Source of the DNA: Papaver somniferum | Taxonomy: Eukaryota; Streptophyta; Magnoliopsida; Ranunculales; Papaveraceae | Direction: 5' to 3' | DNA length: 64,000 nt | Assembly (NCBI RefSeq): GCF_003573695.1 | Contig: NC_039358.1 | Span: 15,934,637-15,998,636, forward strand | In this document: positions 23,501 through 35,609 of the stretch, piece after piece | Numbering within the stretch: position 1 is the stretch's first letter | Layout: each line of letters begins with the position of its first letter | The notes under the pieces: model-generated | What the model saw: the letters and a program-made list of their open reading frames with translations, nothing else | Told to the model about the DNA's origin: nothing | Database searches by the model: none | Position numbers and translations under genes: made by a program

Positions 23501-25221
23501 GATGAATCGTTTTAATTGTGTCTTGCTTGATAATTGCAGGGGTTGTGTCTAGAAATGATGTTACTGATAGCTGCTCCGCTAACTGTTTCAAAGGACAATT
23601 TTGGGCATCCAAGATTCTAGCATATTTGTCATGGTACTTTTTTCTCTTCTTAAGTGTATGCCGTACTCCGTATAATTACCATCCATGAATACTGAATTAA
23701 CTTAGTTTGGGAAACAATGATTACTCTTATTTATGTGCATTTGTTTTATTTGCCCACCTACACGGTTGGCAGCAAGATTTTATACGGATTCAACCTGTAT
23801 AACCTAATTTTGTTCCGTGCCATGGAGCTCAAGTATATATATAGCCAAAGAGTAGTAGCAGGTGAACTATTGAATTAATACCATTTCTGTTACGTACGGA
23901 AACCTATCACTGTTTAATGATAAGAATGGCAGGAACTTTGAAATGAATTGTTTTTATATAATCGTGTACTTAGTTACTGAAGTTGGGCATGAACTTGATT
24001 GCTTGATAAATGAATGCAAGATCTTAAAGGAAACGTAAATCATATTTGACTTTCAGGAAAATAAGGAACCTTGAAACCCAACCTTTGTTTTGTTTCTTCA
24101 TTTGTTTACCGGCACTAATTAATTATTTTTTTATTTATTTTTTTCATGTTTTCGTATTTGAAGGTACTAGCTTTTTATATTGGATATGTGGTCAATTTTC
24201 CTGCTCCTTGACATGACATACCAAGGTACAAATTTGATTTGCTGACGAGTGAATGAGACCTGATATTGCATACTTACTAGGAAAAAAAGAACTAGCCTAA
24301 ATAGTATCAAAGATTTTCTAAAGGCCTATAGTATTGACCAAGTGGCCAATGAAATAGGAATTAGGTGTAAGATCGGTATGTTTAAGGCTTCATAGTTTGA
24401 TTAATAATTTTTGGATATGGTTCCAACTCTCTTCGAGTTCTCTTTGAGCAGGTGTAGAACCTGTTGGAAGTCCTTCAGTGTTAAAACTTTCTTCTATCCA
24501 GTTAGTTTGGTCAAAGTGGCCATGAACGTCATAAGTGTACATGCAGATCCTCTTAACACAATCGAAATGGTTATTTGGATATGAGATTGTTTTTAATTTA
24601 TTTTTGTGATTACATAGATAAACCAAGAATATTAGCAATTTCATAGCCGCGTAACTGTTCCAATGTTCAATAGTTTTTTGCGTATATATATATATATTGG
24701 ACGATTGGTTAGAACGATTGTTGTTGGTGCTTATATAGGAGGATGAACTGGGGGTTACAAAGAACTTGACGAATAAATGTCAAGGAAAAGCATATTTTCA
24801 TTTTGCATCGATCAGGAAGCGGGTAATATGAAAAACCTAACATTTGATGAAAGATGGTTATGATGCTGGACTCGAAGTCTGGAAAACGTCAACAATAGTC
24901 GGCTTGAGTACTTTGGTGAGTTGCAGAAAATTTTAACTCCCGTGCTTATGATGGGAGGAACTCATGTACAATAACTTCAATATTGTTCCAATACGAACAA
25001 CTTCTGAACTTTCATTGGCTGTTAAGGTTAATTTGTTGAATAACTATTCGTTGTACGTACATAGATATCAATTGAAATGATCAATCCTTTTCATAGTGCC
25101 ATAACTCGAATATTGTTTTACAGTTATCCTATTTGTCTCTTCCAAATGGATAAAAAAGTGGTTTAACAATACCCAATCCTTCATGACATAGATTGCTTAC
25201 AACACTGGGAAAGCGACCGCC
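20513..25221. other. 4.7 kb without a recognisable gene
   Basis: I found no long frame and no family I recognise. There are intron-like borders, for example TCCAAG followed by GTGATATAAG near 21163 and TTACAG followed by GACGTGG near 21300. Poly-pyrimidine plus AG sites also occur near 23540. They could belong to a spliced non-coding transcript or a decayed gene, but nothing supports a protein. Short frames here (for example at 21920-22216 and 24390-24644) have no features I can connect to a family. Confidence 0.4.
20873..21021 (+). other. USE/TATA-like pair followed by a perfect hairpin
   Basis: AGTCCCACATTG (20873-20884) resembles the upstream sequence element of plant snRNA promoters. It lies 36 bases before a TTATAA box (20921-20926). 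About 80 bases further is a perfect 8-bp hairpin, GGTCCAGATTTGTCTGGACC (21002-21021). No known snRNA sequence follows. The motif also occurs by chance and in LTRs, so this is only a lead. Confidence 0.2.
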
Positions 25222-25560
25222 CAAAAGTAAATTTTTTTTTTTTTTTGAAACGGAAAATGGAATGTATTGCAACTTGTTAAACTATTACATAAGTAGAATC
25301 CTTAAGTAACTGGGATCTGATCTCTACAGGTGGAGAATCAGTCCATAACATAGTGGTTTCATCCTTCCTAGCTTTCTTGGATAGAATGTCTGCAATTTTA
25401 TTACTCTTTAGGAATGTAATAACACTTCCAAGAGTTAAAAACTGTAAAAATTGATTTGATGTCTTTGATGTAATTAGAAAGTCTCCAGTTTATAGAACTG
25501 TCTTCTTTATTCACTGCAAAAGTAATTAGACCAATATTTATCCGACGATTATCCTATTAG
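25222..25560 (-). pseudogene. 3' end of a LINE (RNase H-like tail plus poly(A))
   Basis: On the minus strand a frame resembling the end of plant LINE ORF2 runs towards a stop near 25290. It includes K-I-A-D-I-L-S-K-K-A-R-K, the usual end of the RNase H-like domain. After about 40 further bases there is an A-rich tail (the T run at 25229-25245). One frameshift lies near 25410. The 5' part of the LINE is absent, consistent with 5' truncation during target-primed reverse transcription. I did not identify the flanking duplication. Confidence 0.65.
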
Positions 25561-25767
25561 TGTGTTTCATGCCCGGGTTAAGCCCTAGTATAATAGTACA
25601 AAGTACAAACGCAAGCCGTTTTAGAACTTCTAGTATATGACTTGAACATATATATAGTTATTAGTTTTGGGGGCACACACTAAAATAAAAATACATGTTT
25701 GTACAACTATGGAAATTAGGCAAACAATAAATAACGATAAGAAATGTGCACAAAAAGAAAAGAGAAA

Positions 25768-28449
25768 TCAAGGACCCCGGGCAGCACCGAAACAACACCA
25801 TCCACTTTTTTGGTCATCTGGTATCATGCCTCCTCCTCTACTGGTATCAAGAGCCTCTAACAGCCTAACCACCTCATCCATGTCTGGTCGATTTTCGGGG
25901 GATCCATCCCAACACTTTTGCATGATGCTTGTTAATGCACTCGGACAACAGCTCGGTATTTCTGGCCGTAAATGCTATAGAGGAAAAAAAAAAGTAAATC
26001 ACCAACTTGTCCAGTTCATGTGGTTGGTGGTCAAATGATGCAAACTTGCGGTGGATTCCACCAAGTCTCGAGGTCTTTAGTATCAAAGAAGCCCAAAGGC
26101 ACGTTGCTAAACCACTAGTGCTAACTTGGTTTCAATAGCGTCTTTGAATGCAGGAAGGGTGCAATAATTGATAAAATTAGACGGGGTAGGTAGATGCAAG
26201 AAACTTGGTAATAGTCTTGCAACATGCCAAGCATAGTCCGAAATACGAATAGGTAGTATTTGAGATGCAGTAAAAGAAATGCTGTCAAGAGGTTTTGGTC
26301 TTTCAATGCAGTTGTAAGAAATACCTTAATATGAATGGCAGTACACTAACCTGTTGGACAACTGCAGACGAGATTTCGACAAAGCTTAGATGAGGATATG
26401 GCATATCGCAGCAGTAGATTTCCCATAGGCATACGCCAAAGCTGTATACATCGCACTTTCTATTATAAGGATCGCCACGCAGAACCTACGAACAAGGAAG
26501 AATTAACATTCAGTAGCATTACTGAAGAGGACAACAGTATATTATACTACTATGTTTCTGGAAAAGATAATATCTCTTTTTGAGATAGAGCTAGAGGGAG
26601 TATATTTTGATATCCAACTTGTTTAATTTTTCTCTCTAGAAAACATTTTACTGTTTTAGAAAGTTTGGAATCATTTTGATATCCAAAATGTTTTTCAATT
26701 GGAATCTGGATGGATTATCTAGTAACTGCTAGAGTTCAAGTTCGAAATACCTCAGGGGCCATGTACCCTAGTGTACCGGTTGCACCTGTCATTTCACTGG
26801 GATTTTGAGCTTCCACACGAGCAACACCAAAATCCGCAATTTTCAAGGTTCTTTTAGTATTCAATAACATGTTTTCAGTCTTAACATCTCGGTGCACAAT
26901 CTGCTGTGAGTGCAAATAACTCAAACTGCAAAGATCAGAAAACAGCAACACCATCCTATTAGGAAATAACCATCCCTTAGAATTTTTACTTCAACAACTT
27001 TAGAGTTCAGATAATACTACTCACCCTCTAGCAAGGTCCAGTGCAAGTTGTATCACAGTCTTATATGGAAGTTTCTTGCGCCGGTTTCTTATTAAGAAAT
27101 TTTTCAGTGTCCCTTGGAGATACTCCACAACAACACAACATGCTCTTGCAGGGAGGGAGCGATGACCATCAGAATTTGTAGAAGGAATATCAAGATTTGC
27201 AGTTCCCATTGAAGCACCAATAAACTGTAACCAAGAAGATACAAATAAATACTTGATCTGGAGGTGTTAACAGCAAAACCAAATCATAACTACCAAAGGA
27301 GGCGTTACCTTTGTAACGTTAGGATGGTCAAGCCTATGCCACACAGCAACCTCTTGCTTAAATGATGCACGAAGAGCAGTAGTTTCAGCAGTTGTGGAAA
27401 CACCATCCGCGCCCCAATCCAGAATCTTCACTATAATATTGAACCAACACTATTTCAGAACTTCATTGTAAATAATAATGTCTATAAATAAAATTTGCGT
27501 TTGCTTTTAAAATTTCTCTCAGTTTCTTATTTACGAAATTACTGCGTACTAGCCTAATATCCTAGTGCGCATTGTCATGTTTTGGAAGAACAGGATAAAA
27601 AATATCTGAACATAAAACACTAGCTTTTGGATTCTCAAGTAAAAATACAAGGAAAAAACTACTCCCTCTGTTTCAAAATAGTAGGCTTTTCATGTGCAAT
27701 GAAACGGAGGGAGTAATTACTAGAGTCGTGCATGATGAATTAGGTGGTACAATAAAAAATCAGTATTTACAAAAAGCTGGGTCAGGAACTATCCTTTTCA
27801 GGTTTCAAACTTCGAACTCTCGTGATAGCGACTACTGTTCTTGTGTTTAGGAAGTAAAATATAATAAATAAAAAACTGGGTCAATCAACTAGGCTATTAC
27901 AAGACCTCCACTCAGTGAGTGACATGCCTGCCACTAAAGATGATAGTCAATAATTCAGATTGGCCTTGCAGGGCCGTTAGAATTATTTCAGCAAGCATTT
28001 GGTCAAGAATGCACAAGCAACAACAAAATTAACCAACCATCCAACAGATTCCTGTACTGAAATTTATGACATCAAAAAGAATACTACTCGAAGCAAAATC
28101 AAACATGGGGATTACTAGAAGAACAAAAAATGATCATGGGATTCTTTATATAGCACCATGCCAAGAGAGAAAAATTACCTGCAACATCTTGGCCATCATA
28201 AACACCTTTGTATACACTACCATAAGTTCCATGAGCTATAACATCCTTGATACCCAGTTTTGACAAATCAATCTCCCATTCTTCCATTGGTGTACTATGA
28301 ACCTGCCTTTCTCTAGACGAAGAAGCCGCAGTCAGGGGCATCTCCAGCTCCAAATCCAAATTGTTCAAATCAACCGTATCAGCTCTGACGATCATATCTT
28401 CGTTACGAATACTTCCCGAACCGCCAGCATCAGATTTCTTATCTTCCAT
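25768..28449 (-). CDS. Raf-like protein kinase (ATMRK1-like), copy A
   Basis: Predicted cytosolic Ser/Thr kinase of the plant Raf-like MAP3K group, resembling Arabidopsis ATMRK1 by its overall text and its G-G-G-M-I-P ... R-G-P tail. Six coding exons on the minus strand: 28449-28179, 27430-27309, 27224-27025, 26925-26751, 26485-26351, 25974-25768. All junctions are GT/AG and phases fit, giving 369 residues. The glycine loop is at residues 72-80, ATP-binding Lys 92 (V-A-V-K), catalytic H-R-D with Asp 211, D-F-G with Asp 229 and A-P-E ending at 256. All key residues are present, so it should be active. The N-terminal 60 residues are acidic and probably regulatory. It is the downstream member of a tandem pair with copy B. 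I am confident of the family; its substrates are unknown. Confidence 0.93.
27662..27713. mobile_element. Short Stowaway-type MITE in intron 1 of kinase A
   Basis: CTCCCTCTGTTTCAAAATAG at one end and the complementary GAAACGGAGGGAG at the other, flanked by TA on both sides (27660-27661 and 27714-27715). These are the standard Stowaway (Tc1/mariner) ends and target duplication. At 52 bp it is almost only the two termini, so it is an internally deleted copy. Confidence 0.8.
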
Positions 28450-28920
28450 ATATATCAGTTTACTTTAGTTGGATCCTTCTTTCTGAATTCTATTGCAAGC
28501 AGCAAATAAAATTCAATCAAACCCCTGCAAAAGAAAACTGTGAAATTGCAGTTTCCAATTCAACTATCCAGTTCTATATGTATTAGAGATATGTATGCCA
28601 CACTAAATAAGGAAAAATTCAATAACATCAAATTCAAATCAATTAAAAAAAAAATCTAAAAGGAAAGGAACAAAGCACACACCATAGACAGTAAGAATAC
28701 AGCAAGATAGATAAAATATATATATATAGATAGATTGAACATAAATAATCAACAAGCTACCTCTTCTGGCAAACAAATGCTACCAAGAACTAATTCCTAA
28801 ATGCACTTTCAAAGCCATTCATTCGCTTTCATTGACCATTTCTTACTTAGTACGTGGTTCCACATTGTAAAGTTGGAAAGCACCACCAAAATCTTCAAGA
28901 TTGTTATATTTTCACATAGC
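28450..28920 (-). other. 5' UTR and UTR intron of kinase A
   Basis: Upstream of the ATG a likely non-coding exon boundary reads GAAGAG followed by GTAGCTTG (donor; exon ends at 28761). The acceptor is TTTTGCAG before GGGTTTGATTG (exon resumes at 28524), giving a 236-bp intron (28525-28760). The same arrangement and flanking exon sequence occur in kinase B, so the duplication included the UTR and probably promoter DNA. The transcription start is not determined. Confidence 0.6.
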
Positions 28921-29047
28921 CCTGATGATGCGTGGAAAGCAATCAGCAACTTAATTTTTTCCAAATCCCAAGCCAGAATCATCCAATTACTACTTCATGA
29001 TCGCGGATAAACTTGTTGCTGCTGATCAAAATGTTACTGATCCTCAA

Positions 29048-29075
29048 TTTTAACAGATCTTTTTATCTGTTAAAA
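29048..29075. repeat. Perfect 11-bp inverted repeat
   Basis: TTTTAACAGAT, six bases CTTTTT, then ATCTGTTAAAA. It lies in the 450-bp gap between the stop of kinase B (29374) and the upstream exon of kinase A. It could be a chance AT-rich hairpin or a relic of a small element. No function is evident. Confidence 0.5.
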
Positions 29076-29373
29076 TACAGACTGCCATGATACGCCATAT
29101 ACAGCTTTGGCATAAGCTTGTGGGAACTGGGAACTCTACTGCCGTGATATGCTGTACCCAGCTTCTCAGACACTAAGAATGTGTTTAACTTACAACAATA
29201 AAGACAGAAGCAATTTTTAAATTTTTTTTATAAGACTTGGATATATTGTTTTGTGGGCAAGCAATGAGCTCTGAATGTGTATACAATAAAATACCATGTA
29301 AAATTTCAAACTAAAACCCTATGACAGTAATACTGCAACATAATAAATATGTAGAAAATAAAGAAAGGAAGAA

Positions 29374-32300
29374 TCAGGGACCCCGGGGAACACCGAAACA
29401 AAAGCATCCACTTTTTTGGCCCTCTGGTATCATGCCTCCTCCTTTCCTGGTATCAAGAGCCTCTAACAACCTAACCACCTCAGCCATGCTTGGTCGATTT
29501 TCGGGGTATCCACTCCAACATTTTTGCATGATGTTTGTTAATGCACTTGGACAACATCTCGGTATTTCTGGTGGTAAATGCTAATTGAAAAACAAGAAAA
29601 AAAAAAAGCAAATCATGCACTTGTCAAGTTCCATAGGGTCGTCGAATGACATAATTTGCAGTCAGTTTTAGAGAATAAAATATACAAGTATGTCAGCTAG
29701 CTTTTGCTGTTTAGGAGCAGTAGCACACTACCTACCAATTAAAGTTTGTAACAGAGAAAACATTCAATTAAAATTGTAGATGAGCTTATGGGTGTGCATC
29801 CAGCTATTAATCCGACTTGATTTCTCATCAAGTCTTGAGGTCTTCAGTGTCAAAAAGGCCCACAAAGGCCAATTCCTAACATTATGCCGGAACCACTGGC
29901 CTGATCTCAGTATATTCTAAACAATTAAAAACTCTCCTTTTTCTATTAATTCGGGAGATTTTAGCCTTCGATTTCATTTACTTATCATCATATTACCCAC
30001 TACCCAGTGAACATGTGTTTTTATACTTTTCTCTTCAATTTCCTCTTGGATCCTAAAACACTAGTGCTAACTTGGTTTCAATGGGGTCTTCGAAAGTAAC
30101 AAGGATACTAAATAAATTAGACCGGGTAGATGCAAGGAACATAGTAGTAGGCTTGTTGGACATGCTAAAGACCCTAGCTACAATATGGCAGCGTAGTCCA
30201 AATTACGAGTTGGTAGAATGAGAGATCAGGAAGTAAATTGACCAGAAATGCTGTCAAGAACTCTGGTCTTTCACGCATTTGTAAAGAATTACCTAAATTA
30301 AGAACCTCAAATTAATGACAGTACACTAACCTGCTGGAAAAATGCAGATGAGACATCGGTAAAGCTTAGATGAGGAAATGGCATATCGCAGCAGTAGATT
30401 TCCCATAGGCATATACCAAAGCTGTATACATCGCACATTCTATTATAAGGATCACCACGTTGAACCTACAAACAGGGAAGACTTAACATTCTCGTGCAAA
30501 AATGTTCTTAATTACAAAGGAAAAACAGTTCCTTCTACAATTTGATCACCAACTTGTGGTAAGCCATTTGATTTATTACCCAACGCGACCCAACTTGTGG
30601 TAAGTCATTTGATTTATTACCCAACGCGACCACTTGTTTAAAATTTCAATTTATTATTTTAAGAAGTTTGAAAATTCCTTTGATCTAAAGCGGTGATTCC
30701 TAGTCTAGAGGAGGAATTGGCATTAAAAGGCTAAACTTGGCGACTAAAGCTATTGCAATGGATTTGGAGGTATGGTGGTGAAAAAGATGCTCTTTGGAGA
30801 CGGATTATTCATGAGAAGTTTGGAGGTGTCACTAAAATCATTCCTTTTTCCCAACTCTAGTTCAAAACCTGTGGGACATAATGGTGTAAACGAAAATTAC
30901 ATAAATGGTGTCTTAAAATGAATACTAGGATAATTCTACATAATGATAGGCTAACAAATATGTAAAAGACAATTTTCCACTAATCTACAGAATTTCTTGA
31001 ACAAGATCTGCACTGTTATTCTTTAATGAACTTGCCTTTCAGCTTTTTAAAGTTTTTTATGACAAAGTATAGTTATGTTTATCAATTGGATCCATTATCT
31101 AGTTATTGCTACAGTGCAAGTTAAAGTTACCTCGGGGGCCATGTACCCGAGGGTACCGGTTAAAACTGTCATTTCGCTTGCATTTTTAGCTTCTACACGA
31201 GCAACACCAAAATCCGCAATTTTTACAGTTCTTTTAGTATCCAACAACATGTTTTCGGTCTTAACATCTCGGTGTGCAATCTGCTTCGAGTGCAAATAAC
31301 TCAAACTGCGAATATCAGAAAACAACAACACCATCCATTAGGAAATAACCATCATTTGGAATTTTTACTTCAGGAACTTGAAATAATAGTCCACTCACCC
31401 TCTAGCAAGGTCCAATGCAAGCTGTATCACAGTCTTATATGGAAGTTTCCTGTGTCGATATTTCATTAAATAATTTTTCAGTGTTCCTTGAAGATACTCC
31501 ACAACAACACAACATGCATTTGCAGGGAGGGAACCCTGACCATCAGAATTTGTCGAAGGAATTTGGAGATTTGAAGTTCCCATTGAAGCACCAATAAACT
31601 GTAAACGAGAAGATATAAAAACCAAAGTGAACATGGAAAGAAACCAAATCTAACTCTTACAACCTCCAAGGCAAGGAAATGTTACCAGGCAGTGACAAGT
31701 TCTCACATCAGTTTTAATTGCCAACAAAAAATAACCCAATTTTTATCAATTGTTTCATTCCGATCATTGAGATCTCAATAAGAAAGCAACGAAAGTGAAG
31801 GTAATCCTCCTTTTATGAGTAAATCAAATAAAGGTTACGTACCTTTGTAACATTAGGATGGTCAAGCTTATGCCAGATAGCAACCTCTTGTTCAAATGAT
31901 GCACGGTTAACAGCAGTTCTGGCATCGCCATCCGCACCCCAATCCATAACCTTCACTAAAATATTGAAACAACACTATTTGAGAACTTCATTGGCAGCAT
32001 AGTGATGACTATATTGCATAATAAGTCCTAAAATTACTATGTATGAAATTCTAAACTGGCTATTACAAGACCTCCATGCAGTGACATGACATACCCGAGA
32101 GCAATTCTTGTTATAAGTAAAGTAACCCTACACATGGTCAATTTAAGATACTGCAACGTGTAGACGATGATAACTAAATTTTGAATAATTCAGAAGCATA
32201 TTGTCAAGATTGGCACAAGCAACAAAAGTATTCGCCAGACTAACCAACAAATGCTGTACTGAAAGAATTACCGAAGAAGAAAAAACCCGTCATGGGATTC

Positions 32301-32603
32301 ACGGTCACCAAATAAAAAGATGAAAGGAAGGAGCATGCCATCAAAAACATCAATGGATAATTCAGTTGCACAGTACCAAGCATAAGCACCTTTTTTTATA
32401 TATGGAAATATGGTGCAAGACAAGAGAGAAAAATTACCTGCAACATCTTGGCCATCATAAACACCTTTGTATACAGTACCATAGGTTCCATTAGCTATAA
32501 CATTCTTAATACGCAGTTTTGACAAATCAATCTCCCATTCTTCCGTTGCTATATAAATTTCGCTTTGCCTAGACGAAGAAGCCCCATTCAGGTTCATATC
32601 CAT
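29374..32603 (-). CDS. Raf-like protein kinase (ATMRK1-like), copy B, shortened N-terminus
   Basis: Tandem paralogue of copy A, with the same exon structure: 32603-32438, 31955-31843, 31598-31399, 31305-31131, 30465-30331, 29580-29374. Phases fit and the product is 331 residues. Exons 3-6 have exactly the lengths of copy A, and exon 2 is nine bases shorter. ATP-binding Lys 57, H-R-D with Asp 173, D-F-G with Asp 191 and A-P-E at 218 are present. The N-terminal leader is about 30 residues shorter. A deletion joined 5' UTR sequence to the middle of the leader, and an in-frame TGA lies just upstream, so the ATG at 32603 (or 32597) must serve as start. Divergence in intron sequence and indels suggests a fairly old duplication. 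It is likely functional, with altered N-terminal regulation. Confidence 0.9.
30550..30631. repeat. Two tandem 41-bp units in intron 4 of kinase B
   Basis: The unit CAACTTGTGGTAAG...CAACGCGACC occurs twice in a row (30550-30590, 30591-30631) with a single C/T difference. It looks like a recent slippage duplication inside the intron. Confidence 0.85.
30730..30880 (+). pseudogene. LINE reverse-transcriptase scrap in intron 4 of kinase B
   Basis: On the plus strand, opposite to the gene, about 40 codons read W-I-W-R-Y-G-G-E-K-D-A-L-W-R-R-I-I, the conserved region just after the RT domain of plant LINE ORF2 proteins. A stop follows at about 30860 and there are frame changes upstream. It is a fragment with no open gene. 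It explains why this intron is longer than intron 4 of copy A (665 against 265 bp). Confidence 0.65.
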
Positions 32604-33010
32604 ATTGCTCAAATTCAATCAATTCCCTGAAATGAAAACTATGAAATTTCAATCTCCAATCCCACAATCCAGTTTTATATACCATACTGAATAATGAAAG
32701 ATTCAATAACATCAAAATTCAACTCAATTAAAAAAATCTAAAAAAAAAGGTTCAAATGTACACACCATAGACGGTAAAGAATACATCAACAAAGATAAAA
32801 AATAATACAAATTGAACATAAAAAAACCCAACAAGCTACCTCTTCCGGCAAACAAAAATGCCCCCAAGAACTAATTCCTGAATCCGAATGCATTTCAGGA
32901 GCCATTCCTTCGCTTCCATTGACTACTTCTTCTGTTAAGTAGTTCCACTTTGTAAAGTTGGAAAGCATCACCAACAGTTTCTAAGATTGTTAAACTTTCA
33001 CACAGCTGAT
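32604..33010 (-). other. 5' UTR, UTR intron and upstream region of kinase B
   Basis: The UTR exon ends at 32840 (GAAGAG then GTAGCTTG) and the acceptor TTTCAG precedes 32626, giving a 213-bp intron (32627-32839). Sequence similarity to kinase A continues through the upstream exon to about 33008 and then stops, marking the edge of the duplicated unit. Confidence 0.6.
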
Positions 33011-33197
33011 CGTTAGCGACTTTAACATTTACGACCAGACATTGGTTGTATTTGGCCAGCTCCAGTTTTAGCAGAGTGTTTATAAACTTTTAAATCCACG
33101 AGTACGAAAGAAACATATAAAGAAATGCCGATCAATACCCTCTTCTCAAAGCAATGGGTCCCACATGAAGTTAAAGGTCATTTATCTGTTTTTGTTA

Positions 33198-33713
33198 GAG
33201 CAAGTCTTACTGTGGAATCTATTCATCTTCCATCTTCCACGCTACCTCAGCATTTAGAACTGTGGATGGAAGCGCAAGTGTAATGGTGGAATAGTAGAAA
33301 CGCTATTCTTAATTGAGCTAAAAAAACGCAATTAAGAATGGAATTTTTTTTCAGCCGTTAGATTTCAACAACTCATTTTAAATCTACGGATAAAAAAAAC
33401 GCAATTAAGAATGGAGCTAAAAAAACGCAATTAAGAATGGAGCTTTTTTTTCAGCCGTTAAATTTCAACAACTCATTTTAAATCTACGGATAAAAAAAAA
33501 CGTAATTCTTAATTACGTTTTTTTAGCTCCATTCTTAATTGCGTTTAACGCTATTCTTATTGGCGTTTAGATGGATTCCACGGATCCTTCCACCAAACCA
33601 TGGAACCTTGCTTGGATTTTCTGTGGAACACCCCAACTTGGAAGCCACTAGACTTGACATTCCATGAATTTTCCACACTTGGAATAGGTTGGATTCCACC
33701 ATAAGACTTGCTC
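33198..33713. mobile_element. PIF/Harbinger-type (Tourist-like) MITE
   Basis: 516 bp with terminal inverted repeats GAGCAAGTCTTACTGTGGAATC and its near complement at the right end. It is flanked by TTA on both sides (33195-33197, 33714-33716), the usual PIF/Harbinger target. Inside are two tandem 99-bp units (starts 33319 and 33418) and an inverted copy of the AACGCAATTAAGAATGGAGC block around 33490-33545, so much of the right half folds on itself. It encodes no transposase. Confidence 0.85.
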
Positions 33714-33716
33714 TTA

Positions 33717-35600
33717 TAGTTGAGTTGTTAAATCCACTCATAGTTTTTGAAATCTTATGGTGGGTTGTTTGCATAATTCACTATTTCGACTTTTCGAGGA
33801 TTTATGATCCCATGGGATGATAAATTTTGGGATTCATGTAAATCCCTCGTATGTTTGTTAATTCAGTTAAAAATTTTAGGATTTTTAAAATTATCTTGTT
33901 TTAAAGTCCATATCATATGATGTTTGACATTATCTTAGAATCTTAAAATTGTGTATTTATATGGGAATTAGAGTAAAGAAAAAGTGGGTCCATAAATCCC
34001 TTGAGAAGTTTCCCAGCAAATCTTAGGGAGAGGGGTCGGACTCCATATGGAGGATTCGCTGGAAAAGTAATTCCCATGGAAAATGTGATTTCAGAGATTT
34101 GGACAACCAAACGTACCGAGGGAAACATAATTCGACCAAATCTCCTGGACCCATAAATCCCACCTTTAAAATTCTACATCCAAACCCACAATTATTGTTC
34201 GCTTCAAAATTTTCCAACAGGATTCGAATCCCAGCTATGACTCGATTTACTGTAAATTCTACGATTTATCTTTGGATTCGTGCGATTTGTACCGGTTCAG
34301 AAGTCGGATAAGTTTAAATTTGTTCTTTCCATGTGATTTTTCTAAAAAAGTAACATTCTTTTTGCGACATTTTGTCTCATGCTAAAGCACAAACTTCGAA
34401 TTAGAGAGCCATGTCTACCTAATTAAGTGTCCAACCACTGATCAGAACACTAAATTGTGTTATATATTCATCACCATCCATATCTACACTACTAACATAT
34501 ATTTAAAATTATTAATATATAACTTATATATATGAATTTAGAGATTTACTATGAATCTTCAATTTGCGATTCAACGTACGATTCAATTCTTAAGAATGAA
34601 AAACGATTCACGATGCGATTCACAATTTAACAACCTTGGTTCCCCTAAAGACTAAAGTAGATAAACCATGAATAAAACGGTGGTGAAAGTTTCTGAAACC
34701 TCTTCTGTTTCATCGTATTTCATTTTAGTCACATTAATAACCGTCTATAGAGCCTTTTGCACTACGTATATAAAGGTATTTTCTTGGTTTTTGCATTCAG
34801 ATTGACATTTACCAGAGGGAAAAGTTGGGTTCATAAGGCATTTTTGGCTGCATCCATGCGGACATGTTCAATTGTTCATATAATGTTGTGCTTAATGATT
34901 CCATAATCTCGATAATACAGTGGCGAACCTAGGATTCAATTTAGGATCGAAGGGGACAAATACAAAACTAACTTAAACCTATATAAAATTTAAGTGCTAA
35001 ACGTCTCAGGTTTTATGACCACAAATAAAAAATAAAGGACTCACGCTTGTATTCTTAAGAAAAAAGAGAGAGAATACACAGATGTCGTGTTATTTATTAT
35101 CGTATATAAACTTGGATAATTCGCGGCCTAAAATATATATTTGAGGCCTATCATTAGAAGACAAGGACGGGTCAAAACGAAGTTTTTCCGAAAAACCTTA
35201 GCCAACTATTTTCTAAAATGGTTAGTTTATCCCAGATTTACTAATTTTAAATAATCTTTAAGTTGTTAATTAATCGTGTTAAATGTGAAATCAACTAATG
35301 TTCATCGAACTTCAAAACATCAAATAACTGAAAAATTTTGATTCATTTTCCAGATAACCAACCCAGAATCGGTGGGTCTTCATGCCCTCGTGGATCGATT
35401 CTAGGTTTATGTTATCCGTTCACGAAGGCACCAAACCGTTTGATGTATGATGAACATCTTAACTCCTACTCAAAAAATTGAAGATATTTGAGTACCTATT
35501 GAAAATATCGAACCTGGAATGAGTAAGAGAGCAAAAATAGAAAAAAACTATGGTCCGAAATTTATAACATATCTTGTAGAAAGTAGTAAGAATAAAATTA
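33717..35600. other. Intergenic, AT-rich, no gene seen
   Basis: No supported gene. Around 33780-34160 the boxes CCCTCGTATGTTTG and, in reverse, CCCTCGGTACGTTTGG face each other. They could be the ends of a degraded DNA transposon, but I could not define target duplications. At 34920-34940 AGTGGCGAACCTAGGATTC resembles a common plant transposon end, with no partner found. Confidence 0.35.
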
Positions 35601-35609
35601 AAGTATGTG

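Noticed and set aside
24390..24644. 84-codon minus-strand frame with plausible amino-acid composition
   Set aside because: No recognisable motif, no splice context I can defend, and no homologue in the window. Frames of this length are expected by chance in AT-rich DNA.
34196..34225. GATTCGAATCCC, resembling a tRNA T-loop
   Set aside because: No acceptor stem, D-arm or anticodon arm can be built around it on either strand.
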